Shown here: one piece after another, positions 17,522 to 27,506 of the stretch
Layout: each line of letters starts with the position of its first letter
Numbering within the stretch: the first letter of the stretch is position 1
Assembly (NCBI GenBank): GCA_028285415.1
Contig: JANQPF010000009.1
Span: 868,001-932,000, forward strand
Length of the DNA: 64,000 nucleotides
Source of the DNA: Pseudomonadales bacterium
GTDB taxonomy: Bacteria > Pseudomonadota > Gammaproteobacteria > Pseudomonadales > Azotimanducaceae
Direction: 5' to 3'
Program-made: the position numbers and the translations under genes
The notes under the pieces: generated by a model
Database searches by the model: none
What the model was told of the DNA's origin: nothing
The model's input: the letters and a program-made list of their open reading frames with translations, nothing else

Positions 17522-17977
17522 TCAGCTCACAGAGTGATGCTTCGTAACGTACCGGTCAAGGGCATTCGCAAACGCCTGGACTTCCTTGTTGCCGTAGGCA
17601 TCCGGCCCCCCGCTGACAAGCCCGCTATCACGCAGCTGCTCCCGCATGTCCCGGCGCTGCAGATGGTCGCGGACGTTTTCCGGCGTATAGAGCGTGCCGC
17701 GAGGATTCAACGCGGCGCCGCCTTTGCTGATGATCTCGTCCGCCAGTGGAACATCCGCCGTGACCACCAGGTCATCTGCGTCTACGCGGGCAACTATCTC
17801 GTTGTCGGCAACGTCGAACCCTTTCGGAACGACAACCGACTGCACGTACTTCGACCGCGGCGTTGCAAGATGCTGGTTTGCGACCAGCGTGACCATCACA
17901 CGACGGCGGTCCGCCAGGCGAAAGAGCACCTCCTTGGCCGCACGCGGACAGGCGTCAGCGTCTACCCAGATCTGCAT
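17522..17977 (-). CDS. YaiI/YqxD family protein (UPF0178)
   Basis: A 151-residue protein opening MQIWVDADACPRAAKEVLFR, the diagnostic start of the UPF0178 family. SVVVPKGFDVADNEIVARV and DLVVTADVPLADEI carry the conserved acidic residues of a PIN/NYN-like nuclease fold. Function has not been established; an RNase-like role is inferred from fold. It starts four bases after the Baeyer-Villiger-type monooxygenase gene ends, implying co-transcription. Confidence 0.9.
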   Translation of the reverse strand: MQIWVDADACPRAAKEVLFRLADRRRVMVTLVANQHLATPRSKYVQSVVVPKGFDVADNEIVARVDADDLVVTADVPLADEIISKGGAALNPRGTLYTPENVRDHLQRRDMREQLRDSGLVSGGPDAYGNKEVQAFANALDRYVTKHHSVS

Positions 17978-17980
17978 GCG

Positions 17981-19492
17981 TCATGCGGCGCTGCGAGCTT
18001 TCTCGTCCGTGCCTGCACGCGCCGGCCCTCTGGCCTCCACCGGGGACGGACCAAAGGTCAGCGCGCCGTCTTCCAGCGGAGCGTTGCGGATGAGCTTCTT
18101 GTCGAGGTCAAAGTCCTGGGTGTTGCGCCAGGGGTCGCTACCCTGCTTCGGGAAGAAATGCATCACACGTTGCATGTAGCCCGCTGAGAAGTCCTGTATC
18201 CAGGGGCCAAGCACCATATTTCTGTCTTCTTCTCTGAGCCTTGGCGTCACCTGCGCGACATCCAGCTCGTCCATGCGATTGATGACGCGGCACGCATACT
18301 CGGCGGTGAGATCCGCGCGCAGCGTCCAGGACGCGTTGATATAGCCGAACGTCTGTATGAGATTGGGAATGTCCGAGTACATCATGCCTTTGTAGGTGAC
18401 GGTGCTCGGGAAGTCGACGGGGGCGCCGTCGACGGCAAACTGAGTGCCACCCAGAAGCTGCAGGTTGAGGCCGGTAGCCGTGACGAGAATGTCCGCCTCC
18501 AGCACCTCGCCCGTCTTGAGGCGCACCCCATGCTCGGTGACGCGGTCAATCTCTTCCGTCACAACCTCAGCCTTACCCGAGCGGATGGCTTTGTAGAGAT
18601 CCGCATTGGGAATCAGGCAGAGACGCTGATCCCAGGGGTTATAGGTTGGAGTGAAGTGTTTTTCCACGTCATAGTCCGGCCCCAGCCCGTCGCGCACCAT
18701 CTTGAGCAGACGCGCCTTGACCTTCTCGGGTGCCACGCGCGTCCGCTTGTACATGTAAGCCTGCAGCTTGGTGTTCTTGAACCGGGTAATGGCGTAAGCC
18801 CACTTCTCCGGCAGCACCTTGCGCAGGAAGTTGGCGATTTTGTCCTGGTCCGGACGGGAGACGACATAGGTGGGCGAACGCTGCAGCATCGTAACTTTGG
18901 CTGCTTTGTCAGCCATTGCCGGTACCAGCGTCATCGCAGTGGCGCCGCTGCCGATGACAACCACCTTCTTTCCATCGTAGTCGAGATCTTCGGGCCAGTG
19001 CTGTGGATGAATGAGGGTGCCGCGGTAGTCTTCGAGACCGTCGAATTCGGGTGTATAACCTTTGTCGTAGTTGTAGTAACCGCTGCACATCATCAGGAAG
19101 TTGCAGGTGAAGGATTCCACGCGGCCTTTGTGTTCGGTTGTCACCGTCCAGCGCGCGTCATCGCTGGACCAGTCGGCGGCGGTGACCTTGTAACCACAGC
19201 GGATGTGGTCGCGGATGCCATATTCATCCACGGTCTCGTGGAGGTACTTGCGGATCGCAGGGCCATCGGCAATGGCCTTGGCCTCGCGCCAGGGTTTGAA
19301 GCTGAAGCCTAGCGTATGCATGTCGCTATCGGAGCGGATACCGGGGTAGCGAAAGAGATCCCAGGTGCCACCGAGCGCTTCGCGGCTCTCCAGGATGGTA
19401 TAGCTCTTGCCGGGGCACTGTTCCATCAGATGCACCGCGGAGCTGATCCCCGAAATACCCGCACCCACGATGACTACGTCAAAATCGTTCAA
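17981..19492 (-). CDS. FAD/NADPH-dependent Baeyer-Villiger-type monooxygenase
   Basis: A 503-residue flavoprotein. The first Rossmann motif is VVIVGAGISGISSA (residues 5-18), the second VVVIGSGATAMTL. Between them lies YRGTLIHPQHWPED, a variant of the Baeyer-Villiger fingerprint FxGxxxHTxxW with Pro-Gln in place of the usual Thr. C-terminal DILVTATGLNLQ is also conserved. Such enzymes insert oxygen into ketones or hydroxylate heteroatoms. The fingerprint variation means an FMO-like role is also possible. Confidence 0.87.
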   Translation of the reverse strand: MNDFDVVIVGAGISGISSAVHLMEQCPGKSYTILESREALGGTWDLFRYPGIRSDSDMHTLGFSFKPWREAKAIADGPAIRKYLHETVDEYGIRDHIRCGYKVTAADWSSDDARWTVTTEHKGRVESFTCNFLMMCSGYYNYDKGYTPEFDGLEDYRGTLIHPQHWPEDLDYDGKKVVVIGSGATAMTLVPAMADKAAKVTMLQRSPTYVVSRPDQDKIANFLRKVLPEKWAYAITRFKNTKLQAYMYKRTRVAPEKVKARLLKMVRDGLGPDYDVEKHFTPTYNPWDQRLCLIPNADLYKAIRSGKAEVVTEEIDRVTEHGVRLKTGEVLEADILVTATGLNLQLLGGTQFAVDGAPVDFPSTVTYKGMMYSDIPNLIQTFGYINASWTLRADLTAEYACRVINRMDELDVAQVTPRLREEDRNMVLGPWIQDFSAGYMQRVMHFFPKQGSDPWRNTQDFDLDKKLIRNAPLEDGALTFGPSPVEARGPARAGTDEKARSAA

Positions 19493-19593
19493 AACTCACC
19501 TCTCGCCGCCACTTCAGGCGTTTTGCTGAAACTAAACCTGTTATTCTCGCAGTTCAGCCTACCTCTGGAAAGGGTCCGAAAACGGCGCGCAGG

Positions 19594-22500
19594 TCAGGTT
19601 TCAACCGTGACGAACTTCAGATTGTCCTCCGGATTGCGGTCGATGAGCTTGTTGTACGGATCCACACCGACGCGACGGGGCTTGTCTTTGACCCGCACGA
19701 CAATCTCGGTATCTCCCGTTGCCACCCGCTTTTTCTCGAAGTAGAGGGGCTCGGGCAGCTGATAGTCCTCGAGCGCTTCCGGCTCTTCCGGAAAGACGGC
19801 AAAGTCGACCCAGGTATCCAACAGCACTTCGCTTTCACGCCCCTGGCCGTCCACATCGTATTGCGTCGCTGACGCGATAAAGCGTACCTCCCACTCGTCC
19901 TCCACCGGGGTCACCTCAACGTCGCCTACGCGCAGGTCGTAGACCGTGATCTTTTCCCACAAATCGGTGATGAAGTCCTGGTACTGCGGCGCGGCAACGG
20001 CACGGATTTCATCCACCAGATCCTGCGTCGTCGGAAACGGGCCGGTGCCATAAGCCCATTTGCCGAGAAAATTCCTGAGCGCCAGATTGACGTTGTCTTC
20101 GCCGATCACGTCTTTGAGGGCGTACATGACCAGACTGCCTTTCTGGTAGTGGATGTACTGCTGATTCTCCGCAAGCATGAGCGGCAGCTCTTCGATGATC
20201 TCACCGCCGCGCTGCTGCAGGTAACGGTCGAGCTCATAGCGCAGAAAACGCCGCATCTTGTCCGGTCCGTACTCTTCCTCCATGACCATGAGCGCAGAGT
20301 ACTGCGCCAGGGTTTCGACAATGACGGTCATCCCCTGCATCTGCGCGCCCGCCACCTGGTGACCCCACCATTGATGGGCCAGCTCATGTGCGGTGACGTA
20401 GAAGACGAGGTCCAGAGCGTCTTCGTCCCTGAGATCCGCAACAAAGCCGATACCTTCGCTGTACGGAATGGTATTGGGGAATGATTGGGCAAACGTTTGA
20501 TACCGCGGAAATTCGAGAATGCGGAACTGACGGTATTGATACGGTGAAAACGCAGCGTTGAAGTAGTCGAGGGACTTCTTCGTGCTGCGAATCATCGGCT
20601 CAATGTTGTAGGGGTGCTTGGCATCGTAATAAACCTCTATCGCCACCCCGTTGTGACTGTCGCGGGCGACTTCGTAGCGCGCGGACACGAAGGCAAAAAA
20701 CGGCCAGATTGGCTCATCCATCTCGTAGGTGAAGTACCGGCGCCCGTCCCGCTCTTCCACATCACCGACGAGATATCCCGGCGCCACCGCGGTCTGATCG
20801 GGAGTGGTTGAAAACGTCGTGCGGAAGTTCGTGCGCCTGGCAAGCCCCAGCTGCGACCGGTACAGCCAGAAGGGATCGCCGAGCTTGGGCAGGCGCTGGA
20901 CCGGCGGCAGCTCCTGCTCGCGGCGGGTGTTCGGATCAGAAAGCTCGAGCGCGCCGTTGTAGCCGATAATCGGCATGATTTCAGTGTTGTTGACGAACGT
21001 GCCGTTCGCCACCACACGATCGCTGGACGGGCCAAGCACGGCCCGCTCGTTCGGATTGGCAAAGCCGTCATGATCCCACGTCAGGTCCCACTGCAGATGA
21101 GCCTCGCTACCCGGCGCCAGTCCTTCGGGAAAGGCGAACATGTGCACGCCATTGTCGAGATCCTGTTCGCCCAGCGTCGCGCCGTCCAGATCCAGAGCGT
21201 TGACCGCAATGAATGGATGGGTGCTGACGAGAAGACTGCTGATGACCTCGTCCGACTCGTTGACGAGACGCATGCGACCGCGGCTTTCCAGTCGTCGCTC
21301 GTCGGGAAACAGATCCACTTCACTGTCGACGTCCAGCACTTCGGGCAGGGTTGCCATCTCATAGCGTTTGTAGGTTCTTTCGTATTCAGCCCGCTGTGCT
21401 TCCACATCGTCGGTCGTGCGATATTCGTTGACGACGTTGGTATTCACAAAAATCCATGCGCCCGTTGCGACAAACGCCAGCGTCGCAAGGGCCGAGATTG
21501 CAGCAACGGATCGCGTGACGCGCGAGCGCGCAACGTCCGCGCGCTCGGCAAATCCGAACACGTTGCCCCGCGTAAAGAAGAGATGTGCGGCAATCGTCAA
21601 CAGCACGCAGAAGAACGCCCAGTACGCGGTGAAGGCTGCGAGCGGCATCCAATAGTGCCCATAGTCGTTCATATCGGAATGCGGTGCCGGCGGCGTGCCG
21701 AAATTGTAGAGCCCGTGCTGGAAGTCGATGCTGAACAGCGTCTGAAATACGATGAAGATCACGAGCATGGCCAACATCCCGAGCCACTTGTTACCAGCCA
21801 GTACCTGCACGAACACGGCCAGAACGCAGAGGAGGTAAAAGAACCCTCCCTGGACGAAAAACAGTGACTGGAAGTACAAACCAAACTCGAAGTTGGTATA
21901 CCCCTCGATGATCTGCATGAGCACTGCTGCCGCCATGGCAAACAGCAGCAGGCAGGTCACGATGAACCACAACGTACCGATTTTGCTGGCCACCATGACA
22001 ACGCTGGGAAAAGGTGTGCCGTCGACAACCTCGGCAACACCGGTCTGGCGCTCACGATGAACGAGCTCACCGGCGTAGTAGATGATGATCAGCAGAATGA
22101 AAAACACGTAGCTGTTTGCAATCGCCTGCAGCAGCGCGCTGGTGATGGGTAAAAGCGGCGTGCCGAAAGCCTGACTGGCACCAAGAAAGCCCCCCCAGAC
22201 GTTGAGGGCGGCAAAGCCGAGAACGGCATAAAACGGAATGCTCTTGACGATCCCGCCGATATCCATGCGCATCTGCGAAAGGAGCTGGCGCCAATATGTC
22301 GCCGTGCGGAATACCCGGGTGACTTCAGGCTTAGGGCTCATTGCCGGGGTGAGCTGGACTTTCGCGGACTTGCGCGCCCGGCGACGGAACGGGCTTGGGT
22401 TCAGATTAAAGCGAAAACGCCAGGCCGTGAAGCCGAGCATGGCCATTGCGAGACCCACGCAGAGGAGACGATTTGCGAGCAGGTTACCGGTAACGGGCAC

Positions 22501-23190
22501 CAGCTCGTTGTTGCGTTCATACACCGTCCAGTAACGGGAGACTTCGGCAAACGCCGTCTGACCGAACGGGTCGAGTACCGCAAAGACGGTGATGTCTTCA
22601 GGGTCCACGAGATTACCGACGACAATATAGAGGACCAGAAATCCCACTGCCGCGGTGAAGGCGGCAATCATCGAGCGGAAGAGCGCCGCCACGGAGAAAA
22701 ACAGTGCCGCGGAGAAGAAGAGATTCGGCGCCGTCACGACGGCAAACGCATAGAGGAACGGCGCAAGCGTAAACGGACCCACCTTCTCGGCGTCGAGCCA
22801 TGGCATGACCGATCCGGCGAGCGTGCCCAGAATGGCCGCAACCCCCACACCAATGCCGAAGAGGCCCGCGCCGAAAAACCTACCCAGCAGGAACTGACGT
22901 GCGCCGATACCGGTGGCAAAGAGGAGCTCGGCCGTCTTGAGCTCATAGTCACGAGTGATCGCCTGGGACACGATGGCAATGGCTGCCAGCATGCCGATCA
23001 GGCTGAAAAAGAACTGGGTATAGACGATTGACCATGCCGCGTTGATGTTGAGATTACGGCCAATGCCACCCAGCTGCACGCTCTCGGCCGCGATGATCAT
23101 GAACGCAAAGAGAAAAAAGACCACCGCCAGCACAATGAAGAGCGGTGACTTCAGCTGATAGCGGCACTCGAATTTGAATACTTCCCACAT
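19594..23190 (-). CDS. ABC-2 permease fused to an M1-family aminopeptidase domain
   Basis: A 1198-residue membrane protein. About the first 550 residues hold two ABC-2 permease-like sets of hydrophobic segments (ELKTAELLFATGIG and VHRERQTGVAEVVDGTPFP are the cytosolic elbow motifs). The rest is a gluzincin domain with zinc motif HELAH at 935-939 and the third ligand Glu about 20 residues later (VETLAQYSALMVME). The usual GAMEN substrate motif is replaced by EGIGF. The start MWEVFKFECRY overlaps the stop of the ABC ATPase gene by one base (TGATG), giving translational coupling. The fusion family exists in other bacteria; substrate is unknown. Confidence 0.9.
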   Translation of the reverse strand: MWEVFKFECRYQLKSPLFIVLAVVFFLFAFMIIAAESVQLGGIGRNLNINAAWSIVYTQFFFSLIGMLAAIAIVSQAITRDYELKTAELLFATGIGARQFLLGRFFGAGLFGIGVGVAAILGTLAGSVMPWLDAEKVGPFTLAPFLYAFAVVTAPNLFFSAALFFSVAALFRSMIAAFTAAVGFLVLYIVVGNLVDPEDITVFAVLDPFGQTAFAEVSRYWTVYERNNELVPVTGNLLANRLLCVGLAMAMLGFTAWRFRFNLNPSPFRRRARKSAKVQLTPAMSPKPEVTRVFRTATYWRQLLSQMRMDIGGIVKSIPFYAVLGFAALNVWGGFLGASQAFGTPLLPITSALLQAIANSYVFFILLIIIYYAGELVHRERQTGVAEVVDGTPFPSVVMVASKIGTLWFIVTCLLLFAMAAAVLMQIIEGYTNFEFGLYFQSLFFVQGGFFYLLCVLAVFVQVLAGNKWLGMLAMLVIFIVFQTLFSIDFQHGLYNFGTPPAPHSDMNDYGHYWMPLAAFTAYWAFFCVLLTIAAHLFFTRGNVFGFAERADVARSRVTRSVAAISALATLAFVATGAWIFVNTNVVNEYRTTDDVEAQRAEYERTYKRYEMATLPEVLDVDSEVDLFPDERRLESRGRMRLVNESDEVISSLLVSTHPFIAVNALDLDGATLGEQDLDNGVHMFAFPEGLAPGSEAHLQWDLTWDHDGFANPNERAVLGPSSDRVVANGTFVNNTEIMPIIGYNGALELSDPNTRREQELPPVQRLPKLGDPFWLYRSQLGLARRTNFRTTFSTTPDQTAVAPGYLVGDVEERDGRRYFTYEMDEPIWPFFAFVSARYEVARDSHNGVAIEVYYDAKHPYNIEPMIRSTKKSLDYFNAAFSPYQYRQFRILEFPRYQTFAQSFPNTIPYSEGIGFVADLRDEDALDLVFYVTAHELAHQWWGHQVAGAQMQGMTVIVETLAQYSALMVMEEEYGPDKMRRFLRYELDRYLQQRGGEIIEELPLMLAENQQYIHYQKGSLVMYALKDVIGEDNVNLALRNFLGKWAYGTGPFPTTQDLVDEIRAVAAPQYQDFITDLWEKITVYDLRVGDVEVTPVEDEWEVRFIASATQYDVDGQGRESEVLLDTWVDFAVFPEEPEALEDYQLPEPLYFEKKRVATGDTEIVVRVKDKPRRVGVDPYNKLIDRNPEDNLKFVTVET

Positions 23191-24074
23191 CAGTCGACAT
23201 CCACGCTGAAGCCTGCGGCACGCAGGGTCGCGAAGTAGACGTCTTCGAGCGTCGGCGCTGCAGCTTCGAACCCCTCGGGCGCAGTATCCGCGTGTACCTT
23301 CACCTCTGTTTTTCCGCTCACACGCTTGCTTGTGAGCACCGGAATCTGCGTCCTCAACGACTCGACGTCGCCATTGGCTACAAGTAGCCGCCACAGCTTT
23401 CCTTCGAGCGCCGCGATCAGCTCGTGAGGCTCACCCTCGTCGAGAATGCTGCCACCAGCCATGACGGCCATGCGCGAGCATAGATCCGAAACGTCTTCGA
23501 CAATGTGGGTGGAAAGGATCACGACAACCTCTTCACCAATGTCTGCCAGAAGGTTGTGGAACCGTCGGCGCTCCACCGGGTCGAGACCGGCGGTCGGCTC
23601 ATCGACGATGATCAGGGAAGGATCGCCAATCAGCGCCTGAGCGATGCCAATACGCTGTTTCATGCCGCCGGAGAAGGTGGTCATGTTCTTCTTGCGTACC
23701 TCCCATAGATTGGTCTGCACCAGTAGATGCTCGACGAGCGATTTGCGCTCACCGCCGTTCACCACACCTTTCATCACCGCAACGTGTTCGAGAAATGACA
23801 GCGGCGACGTCCGTGGATAGACCCCGAACTCCTGCGGCAGATAGCCCAGCGCGCGACGCAACTGATCAACGTCATCGAGCACGTTGATGCCGTCCAGGCT
23901 GACCCCGCCGGAGTCGGGGGTCTGCAGCGTCGCGAGCGTTCGCATGAGCGTCGATTTACCGGCACCGTTCGGACCAAGCAGGCCGAACATGCCCTTGGGG
24001 ATAGTGAGTGAGACGTCTTTCAGCGCCTGCACACCGTTATCGTAGGTTTTGTTCAGATTGGCGATCTCAAGCAC
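23190..24074 (-). CDS. ABC transporter ATP-binding protein
   Basis: A 294-residue ABC ATPase. Walker A is GLLGPNGAGKSTLM, the signature TFSGGMKQRIGIAQAL, Walker B LIIVDEPTAGLDP and the switch His is in ILSTHIVEDV. The C-terminal about 70 residues form an extra domain (EGKLWRLLVANGDV onward). It is coupled to the permease/M1 fusion downstream and must be its motor. The combination resembles other ABC-2 export pairs, with the substrate unknown. Confidence 0.93.
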   Translation of the reverse strand: MLEIANLNKTYDNGVQALKDVSLTIPKGMFGLLGPNGAGKSTLMRTLATLQTPDSGGVSLDGINVLDDVDQLRRALGYLPQEFGVYPRTSPLSFLEHVAVMKGVVNGGERKSLVEHLLVQTNLWEVRKKNMTTFSGGMKQRIGIAQALIGDPSLIIVDEPTAGLDPVERRRFHNLLADIGEEVVVILSTHIVEDVSDLCSRMAVMAGGSILDEGEPHELIAALEGKLWRLLVANGDVESLRTQIPVLTSKRVSGKTEVKVHADTAPEGFEAAAPTLEDVYFATLRAAGFSVDVD

Positions 24075-24236
24075 GTCTTTATCCCTGTTGGTTGTTGTTT
24101 TTTCAGCACATCTCTGAGGTCGCAGATGCGCCGTTTTTAGTTCGTCTCAACTGAATATGGATGCGTGAGGGTCGCAAACGGTTGCATACCAAGTGGACCT
24201 GGAACACTGTAGCGTTTTCCGGTTACGGAGGGGAAC

Positions 24237-24698
24237 GTGGATCTGGAAGCGTTGAACGCGCGCATTACGCGCATGGAAGATATTGAGGCAATCAAGCAGC
24301 TGAAGGCGCTGTACTGCGAAATCTGCGACGACGACCACAATCCGGACCGCATCGTCGAGATTTTCACCGAGGATGGCATCTGGGAAGGACGCGGCATCGG
24401 CACGGCCCAGGGGCGCGAGGAGATCCGCGCTCTATTCGAGCGGTTCCGTGACATGATGAGCTTCTCGCAGCATATGACCATGAACCCGCGCATCGACGTG
24501 GACGGCGATACGGCCCGCGGCACATGGTACTTCTTCGGTCCGTTCACTTTTCGCGCAGACAACCAGGCCAAATGGCAGGCCACCCGCTATCACGAGGAAT
24601 ACGCGCGAGTCGACGGTGCGTGGCAGATCAAACACCTCAAAATCCGCGGCCCGGGATTCAGCGCGGACTACGACAAAGGCTGGGCCGCGACCGATTGA
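24237..24698 (+). CDS. Nuclear transport factor 2 / SnoaL-like family protein
   Basis: A 153-residue cone-fold protein with the usual opening LEALNARITRMEDIEAIKQL, then YCEICDDDHNPDRIVEIF and EDGIWEGRGIG, and the C-terminal WQIKHLKIRGPGFSADYDKG. This family includes dehydratases such as the bile-acid 7-alpha-dehydratase; no reaction can be assigned here. GTG at 24237 is preceded by a GGAGGGG site. It is convergent with an SDR gene. Confidence 0.82.
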   Translation: MDLEALNARITRMEDIEAIKQLKALYCEICDDDHNPDRIVEIFTEDGIWEGRGIGTAQGREEIRALFERFRDMMSFSQHMTMNPRIDVDGDTARGTWYFFGPFTFRADNQAKWQATRYHEEYARVDGAWQIKHLKIRGPGFSADYDKGWAATD

Positions 24699-24713
24699 GC
24701 GCTTCGATCTCCG

Positions 24714-25544
24714 CTAAGCGCGGGTCAGCGTCTGGTCGTCATTGAGCGCGTCGAGCTGCTTTTGCACCGCCTTGGCATACCGGGGATGCGTCAGAATCCA
24801 GAACTTGTCCTCGGCAATCGAAGCCGCGACGAGCTCACCGACGTCGTTAGGATGCATCCCTTCCTCGAGCGCCGCCTGTATGTTTGCGGCCACCTTGCCC
24901 GCTTTGTCGCCATCTGCCTTCGGTTTGGCCTGTCCGGGCCTCAGCGTCACCGAGTTCCTTGAGATATTCGTGTTGATCGGCCCGGGACACAGTACCGACG
25001 CCCTGACGTTGGTTTTCTTCGCGCGCAGCTCCCGCTCCACCGCCGCCATCAGGGCTACCACACCGTGTTTTGCCACGTTGTAGGCACCCATCATCTGGCT
25101 GGAGATCAGTCCGGCCATGGAGGACGTTGCGTTGATGTGGCCTTCATCCTGTGCTTCGAGCAGGGGTAGAAACACCTTGACGCCATAGATGGGTCCCCAG
25201 AGATCCACGTTGAGGATCCACTCCCAATCTGCAAGCTTCATGTTGCGTGCGGACGTGGGGATGCCAACGCCCGCATTGTTGCAGACCACGTGCGCGCCAC
25301 CGTAGGTGTCGAGCGTTGCCTGAGCCAGCGCCTCGACCTCTTCGAGCCGCGACACATCGCAGGTCATGCTGGCCGCGCGCACCCCGTCTTTCGTGAATTC
25401 CGCGACCGCCGCGTCCAGCGTACCGGCGTCCATGTCCGCGAGCATGAGGTGCATCCCTCTGGCGGCAAACGCCCGCGCCATGCCGAGACCAATACCGCTG
25501 CCGGCACCCGTCACAACCGCTACCCGATCTTCAAATTGCTGCAT
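24714..25544 (-). CDS. Short-chain dehydrogenase/reductase (SDR)
   Basis: A 276-residue classical SDR. The NAD(P) motif is VTGAGSGIGLGMA, followed by Asp in LADMD (NAD preference suggested), CNNAG, and the catalytic YNVAKHG preceded by the Ser in INATSSMAG. It has a C-terminal extension (EDKFWILTHPRYAKAVQKQL) seen in SDRs that act on hydroxylated lipids or alcohols. It diverges from a second SDR at 25596 with a 51-base gap. Confidence 0.9.
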   Translation of the reverse strand: MQQFEDRVAVVTGAGSGIGLGMARAFAARGMHLMLADMDAGTLDAAVAEFTKDGVRAASMTCDVSRLEEVEALAQATLDTYGGAHVVCNNAGVGIPTSARNMKLADWEWILNVDLWGPIYGVKVFLPLLEAQDEGHINATSSMAGLISSQMMGAYNVAKHGVVALMAAVERELRAKKTNVRASVLCPGPINTNISRNSVTLRPGQAKPKADGDKAGKVAANIQAALEEGMHPNDVGELVAASIAEDKFWILTHPRYAKAVQKQLDALNDDQTLTRA

Positions 25545-25595
25545 AATCCCTCCTCCAGGCGGCTTACACTACACGATTAACATCAAGGGGGAGAA

Positions 25596-26402
25596 ATGGC
25601 GGTAGCACGACTCGAAGGCAAGGTGGCGGTCATCACCGGCGGCGCCAGCGGCATCGGCAAAGCCTGCGCAATCAGATTTGCGGAGGAAGGCGCAAACATT
25701 GTCATCAGCGACATCGGCGGCGAGCGCATCGAAAGCGCCGTCGGTGACATTCGCAATTCCACCAACGGCCAGGTCATTGGCGTGGAGGCGAACGTCTGCT
25801 TCGAGGAGGAGATCAGCGCGCTCTTCGACCAGAGCGTGAATGAGCTCGGTCGCGTCGATTGCGTCGTGGCGGCGGCCGGCGTTGCCAGCGCCAACTACGT
25901 CAGCGGCACGGCCAACGCCAACGACGGGCCCGACCATCCGCTGATTGAACAACCCCTGGAAGATTGGAATCGCGTGCTCCAGATCAACCTGACCGGCGTC
26001 ATGTTGACCAACCGTCTCGCAGCCCGACACATGATTGCGCTCGGCAACGGTGGCAGCATCGTCAATATCGCTTCTACGGCTGCCCGCGTGGCGCTGCCCG
26101 GCGCCGTGGACTATTGCGTCTCCAAGGCCGGCGTTGCCATGCTCACCCACGCCTTTGCCATGGAAATGATCGAGCACAACATACGCGTCAACGCGATTGG
26201 ACCCGGGTTCATCGAAACGCCCATGACCCAGGGCATGCAGGACGACCCCGAAGGGCTCGACATGATGAAGGGCATGACCCCAATGGGACGTCTCGGCAGA
26301 CCTGTTGAAATGGCCAATACCGCCCTGTACCTCGCCTGCGACGAGTCGAGCTACACCACCGGCGCCACGCTCTATCCCAACGGCGGTATGTTCGTCGGCT
26401 AG
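25596..26402 (+). CDS. Short-chain dehydrogenase/reductase (SDR)
   Basis: A 268-residue classical SDR: cofactor loop ITGGASGIGKACA, ISDIGG after the second strand, VAAAGVASANYV in place of the usual NNAG, and active-site VNIASTAARVALPGAVDYCVSKAG (Ser, Tyr-x3-Lys). It ends YTTGATLYPNGGMFVG as in most FabG-like SDRs. An insertion (GTANANDGPDHPLIEQP) after the fourth strand is longer than normal. GGGGGAG precedes the ATG. Confidence 0.9.
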   Translation: MAVARLEGKVAVITGGASGIGKACAIRFAEEGANIVISDIGGERIESAVGDIRNSTNGQVIGVEANVCFEEEISALFDQSVNELGRVDCVVAAAGVASANYVSGTANANDGPDHPLIEQPLEDWNRVLQINLTGVMLTNRLAARHMIALGNGGSIVNIASTAARVALPGAVDYCVSKAGVAMLTHAFAMEMIEHNIRVNAIGPGFIETPMTQGMQDDPEGLDMMKGMTPMGRLGRPVEMANTALYLACDESSYTTGATLYPNGGMFVG

Positions 26403-26424
26403 CGCGCGGGAGTACCACCGCCAG

Positions 26425-27501
26425 ATGGATCCCATCAGTCAGGGAGCAATCGGCTCGGCGTTCGCCCAGGCCACCTCACGCCGGGAGGCGATCCGCGCGG
26501 CGGCGATATTCGGGTGTCTGGCGGGTATGGCGCCGGATCTGGACGTATTCATCAATTCCGATACGGACCCGCTGCTCTTTCTCGAGTACCACCGACACTT
26601 CACCCACGCCCTCATCTTCATCCCTGTCGGCGCACTGATCGTGAGCGGCGTTTTGTTTCGCCTGTTCAAACACCCGCTGACTTTCAAGCAGGCCTACCTT
26701 GCTGCATTTGTCGGCTACGCCAGCCACGGCCTTCTGGATGCCTGCACGTCCTACGGCACGCAGCTCTTCTGGCCGTTCAGCAACGTGCATGTGGCCTGGA
26801 ACAACGTCTCGGTCGTCGATCCGCTGTTCACGCTGCCGCTGCTCGTGCTTGTCATTGCGTCCCTCAAGCGGCGCAGCACCAGGCTCGCGCTGTTCGGCAT
26901 CGTCTGGGCAGTCACGTACCTCAGCATCGGCGTCATTCAGAACAGCCGCGCTACAGACGCCGCGCGGGAACTGGCGGCGACCCTCGGCCACGAGCCACAA
27001 CGGCTCAGCGTCAAGGCCGGGTTTGCCAACCTGCTGGTGTGGAAGGCCATTTATGAGCACGATGACGCTTACCACGTTCACGCCATCCGTGCCGGGATGG
27101 ACATCAACTGGTGTCCCGGCGTGCGCGTCGAGAAGCTCGACGTCTCACGGCACTTCCCTGCGCTCGACCCAACCAGTCAGCAGGCTGCAGACATCGAACG
27201 CTTCCGCTGGTTTTCCGACGACTATCTGGCACCCCACAACGGCAGCGCCAACATCATCGACGTCCGCTATTCGGCCGTACCCAATCAAACCGAGCCGCTG
27301 TGGGGTATTCATGTGGACATCCATGCGGATGCCACATCACACGTGCAATTCATCCCCAACCGGCGTACATCAGCGGCGCAGAACGCTGCGCTCTTCAGAC
27401 TGCTGACCGGCGAGGACTGCCAACCGCTGCGACAAGCCGCCAGCTGGGAAGGCCCGCCCGGCACTGCAATGCAAGGCACCGGCCGGGCTGCAGGGAACTG
27501 A
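26425..27501 (+). CDS. Membrane-bound metal-dependent hydrolase (YbcI/DUF457-like)
   Basis: A 358-residue membrane protein starting MDPISQGAIGSAFAQA. It has the family's metal-binding motifs PDLDVF, HRHFTHALIF and GYASHGLLDACTSYGT, all on the membrane-facing first half with about five hydrophobic helices, followed by a soluble C-terminal domain. The family was once called LexA-binding inner-membrane hydrolase; its reaction is not known. It begins 22 bases after the SDR stop and is probably co-transcribed. Confidence 0.85.
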   Translation: MDPISQGAIGSAFAQATSRREAIRAAAIFGCLAGMAPDLDVFINSDTDPLLFLEYHRHFTHALIFIPVGALIVSGVLFRLFKHPLTFKQAYLAAFVGYASHGLLDACTSYGTQLFWPFSNVHVAWNNVSVVDPLFTLPLLVLVIASLKRRSTRLALFGIVWAVTYLSIGVIQNSRATDAARELAATLGHEPQRLSVKAGFANLLVWKAIYEHDDAYHVHAIRAGMDINWCPGVRVEKLDVSRHFPALDPTSQQAADIERFRWFSDDYLAPHNGSANIIDVRYSAVPNQTEPLWGIHVDIHADATSHVQFIPNRRTSAAQNAALFRLLTGEDCQPLRQAASWEGPPGTAMQGTGRAAGN

Positions 27502-27506
27502 TCTGC

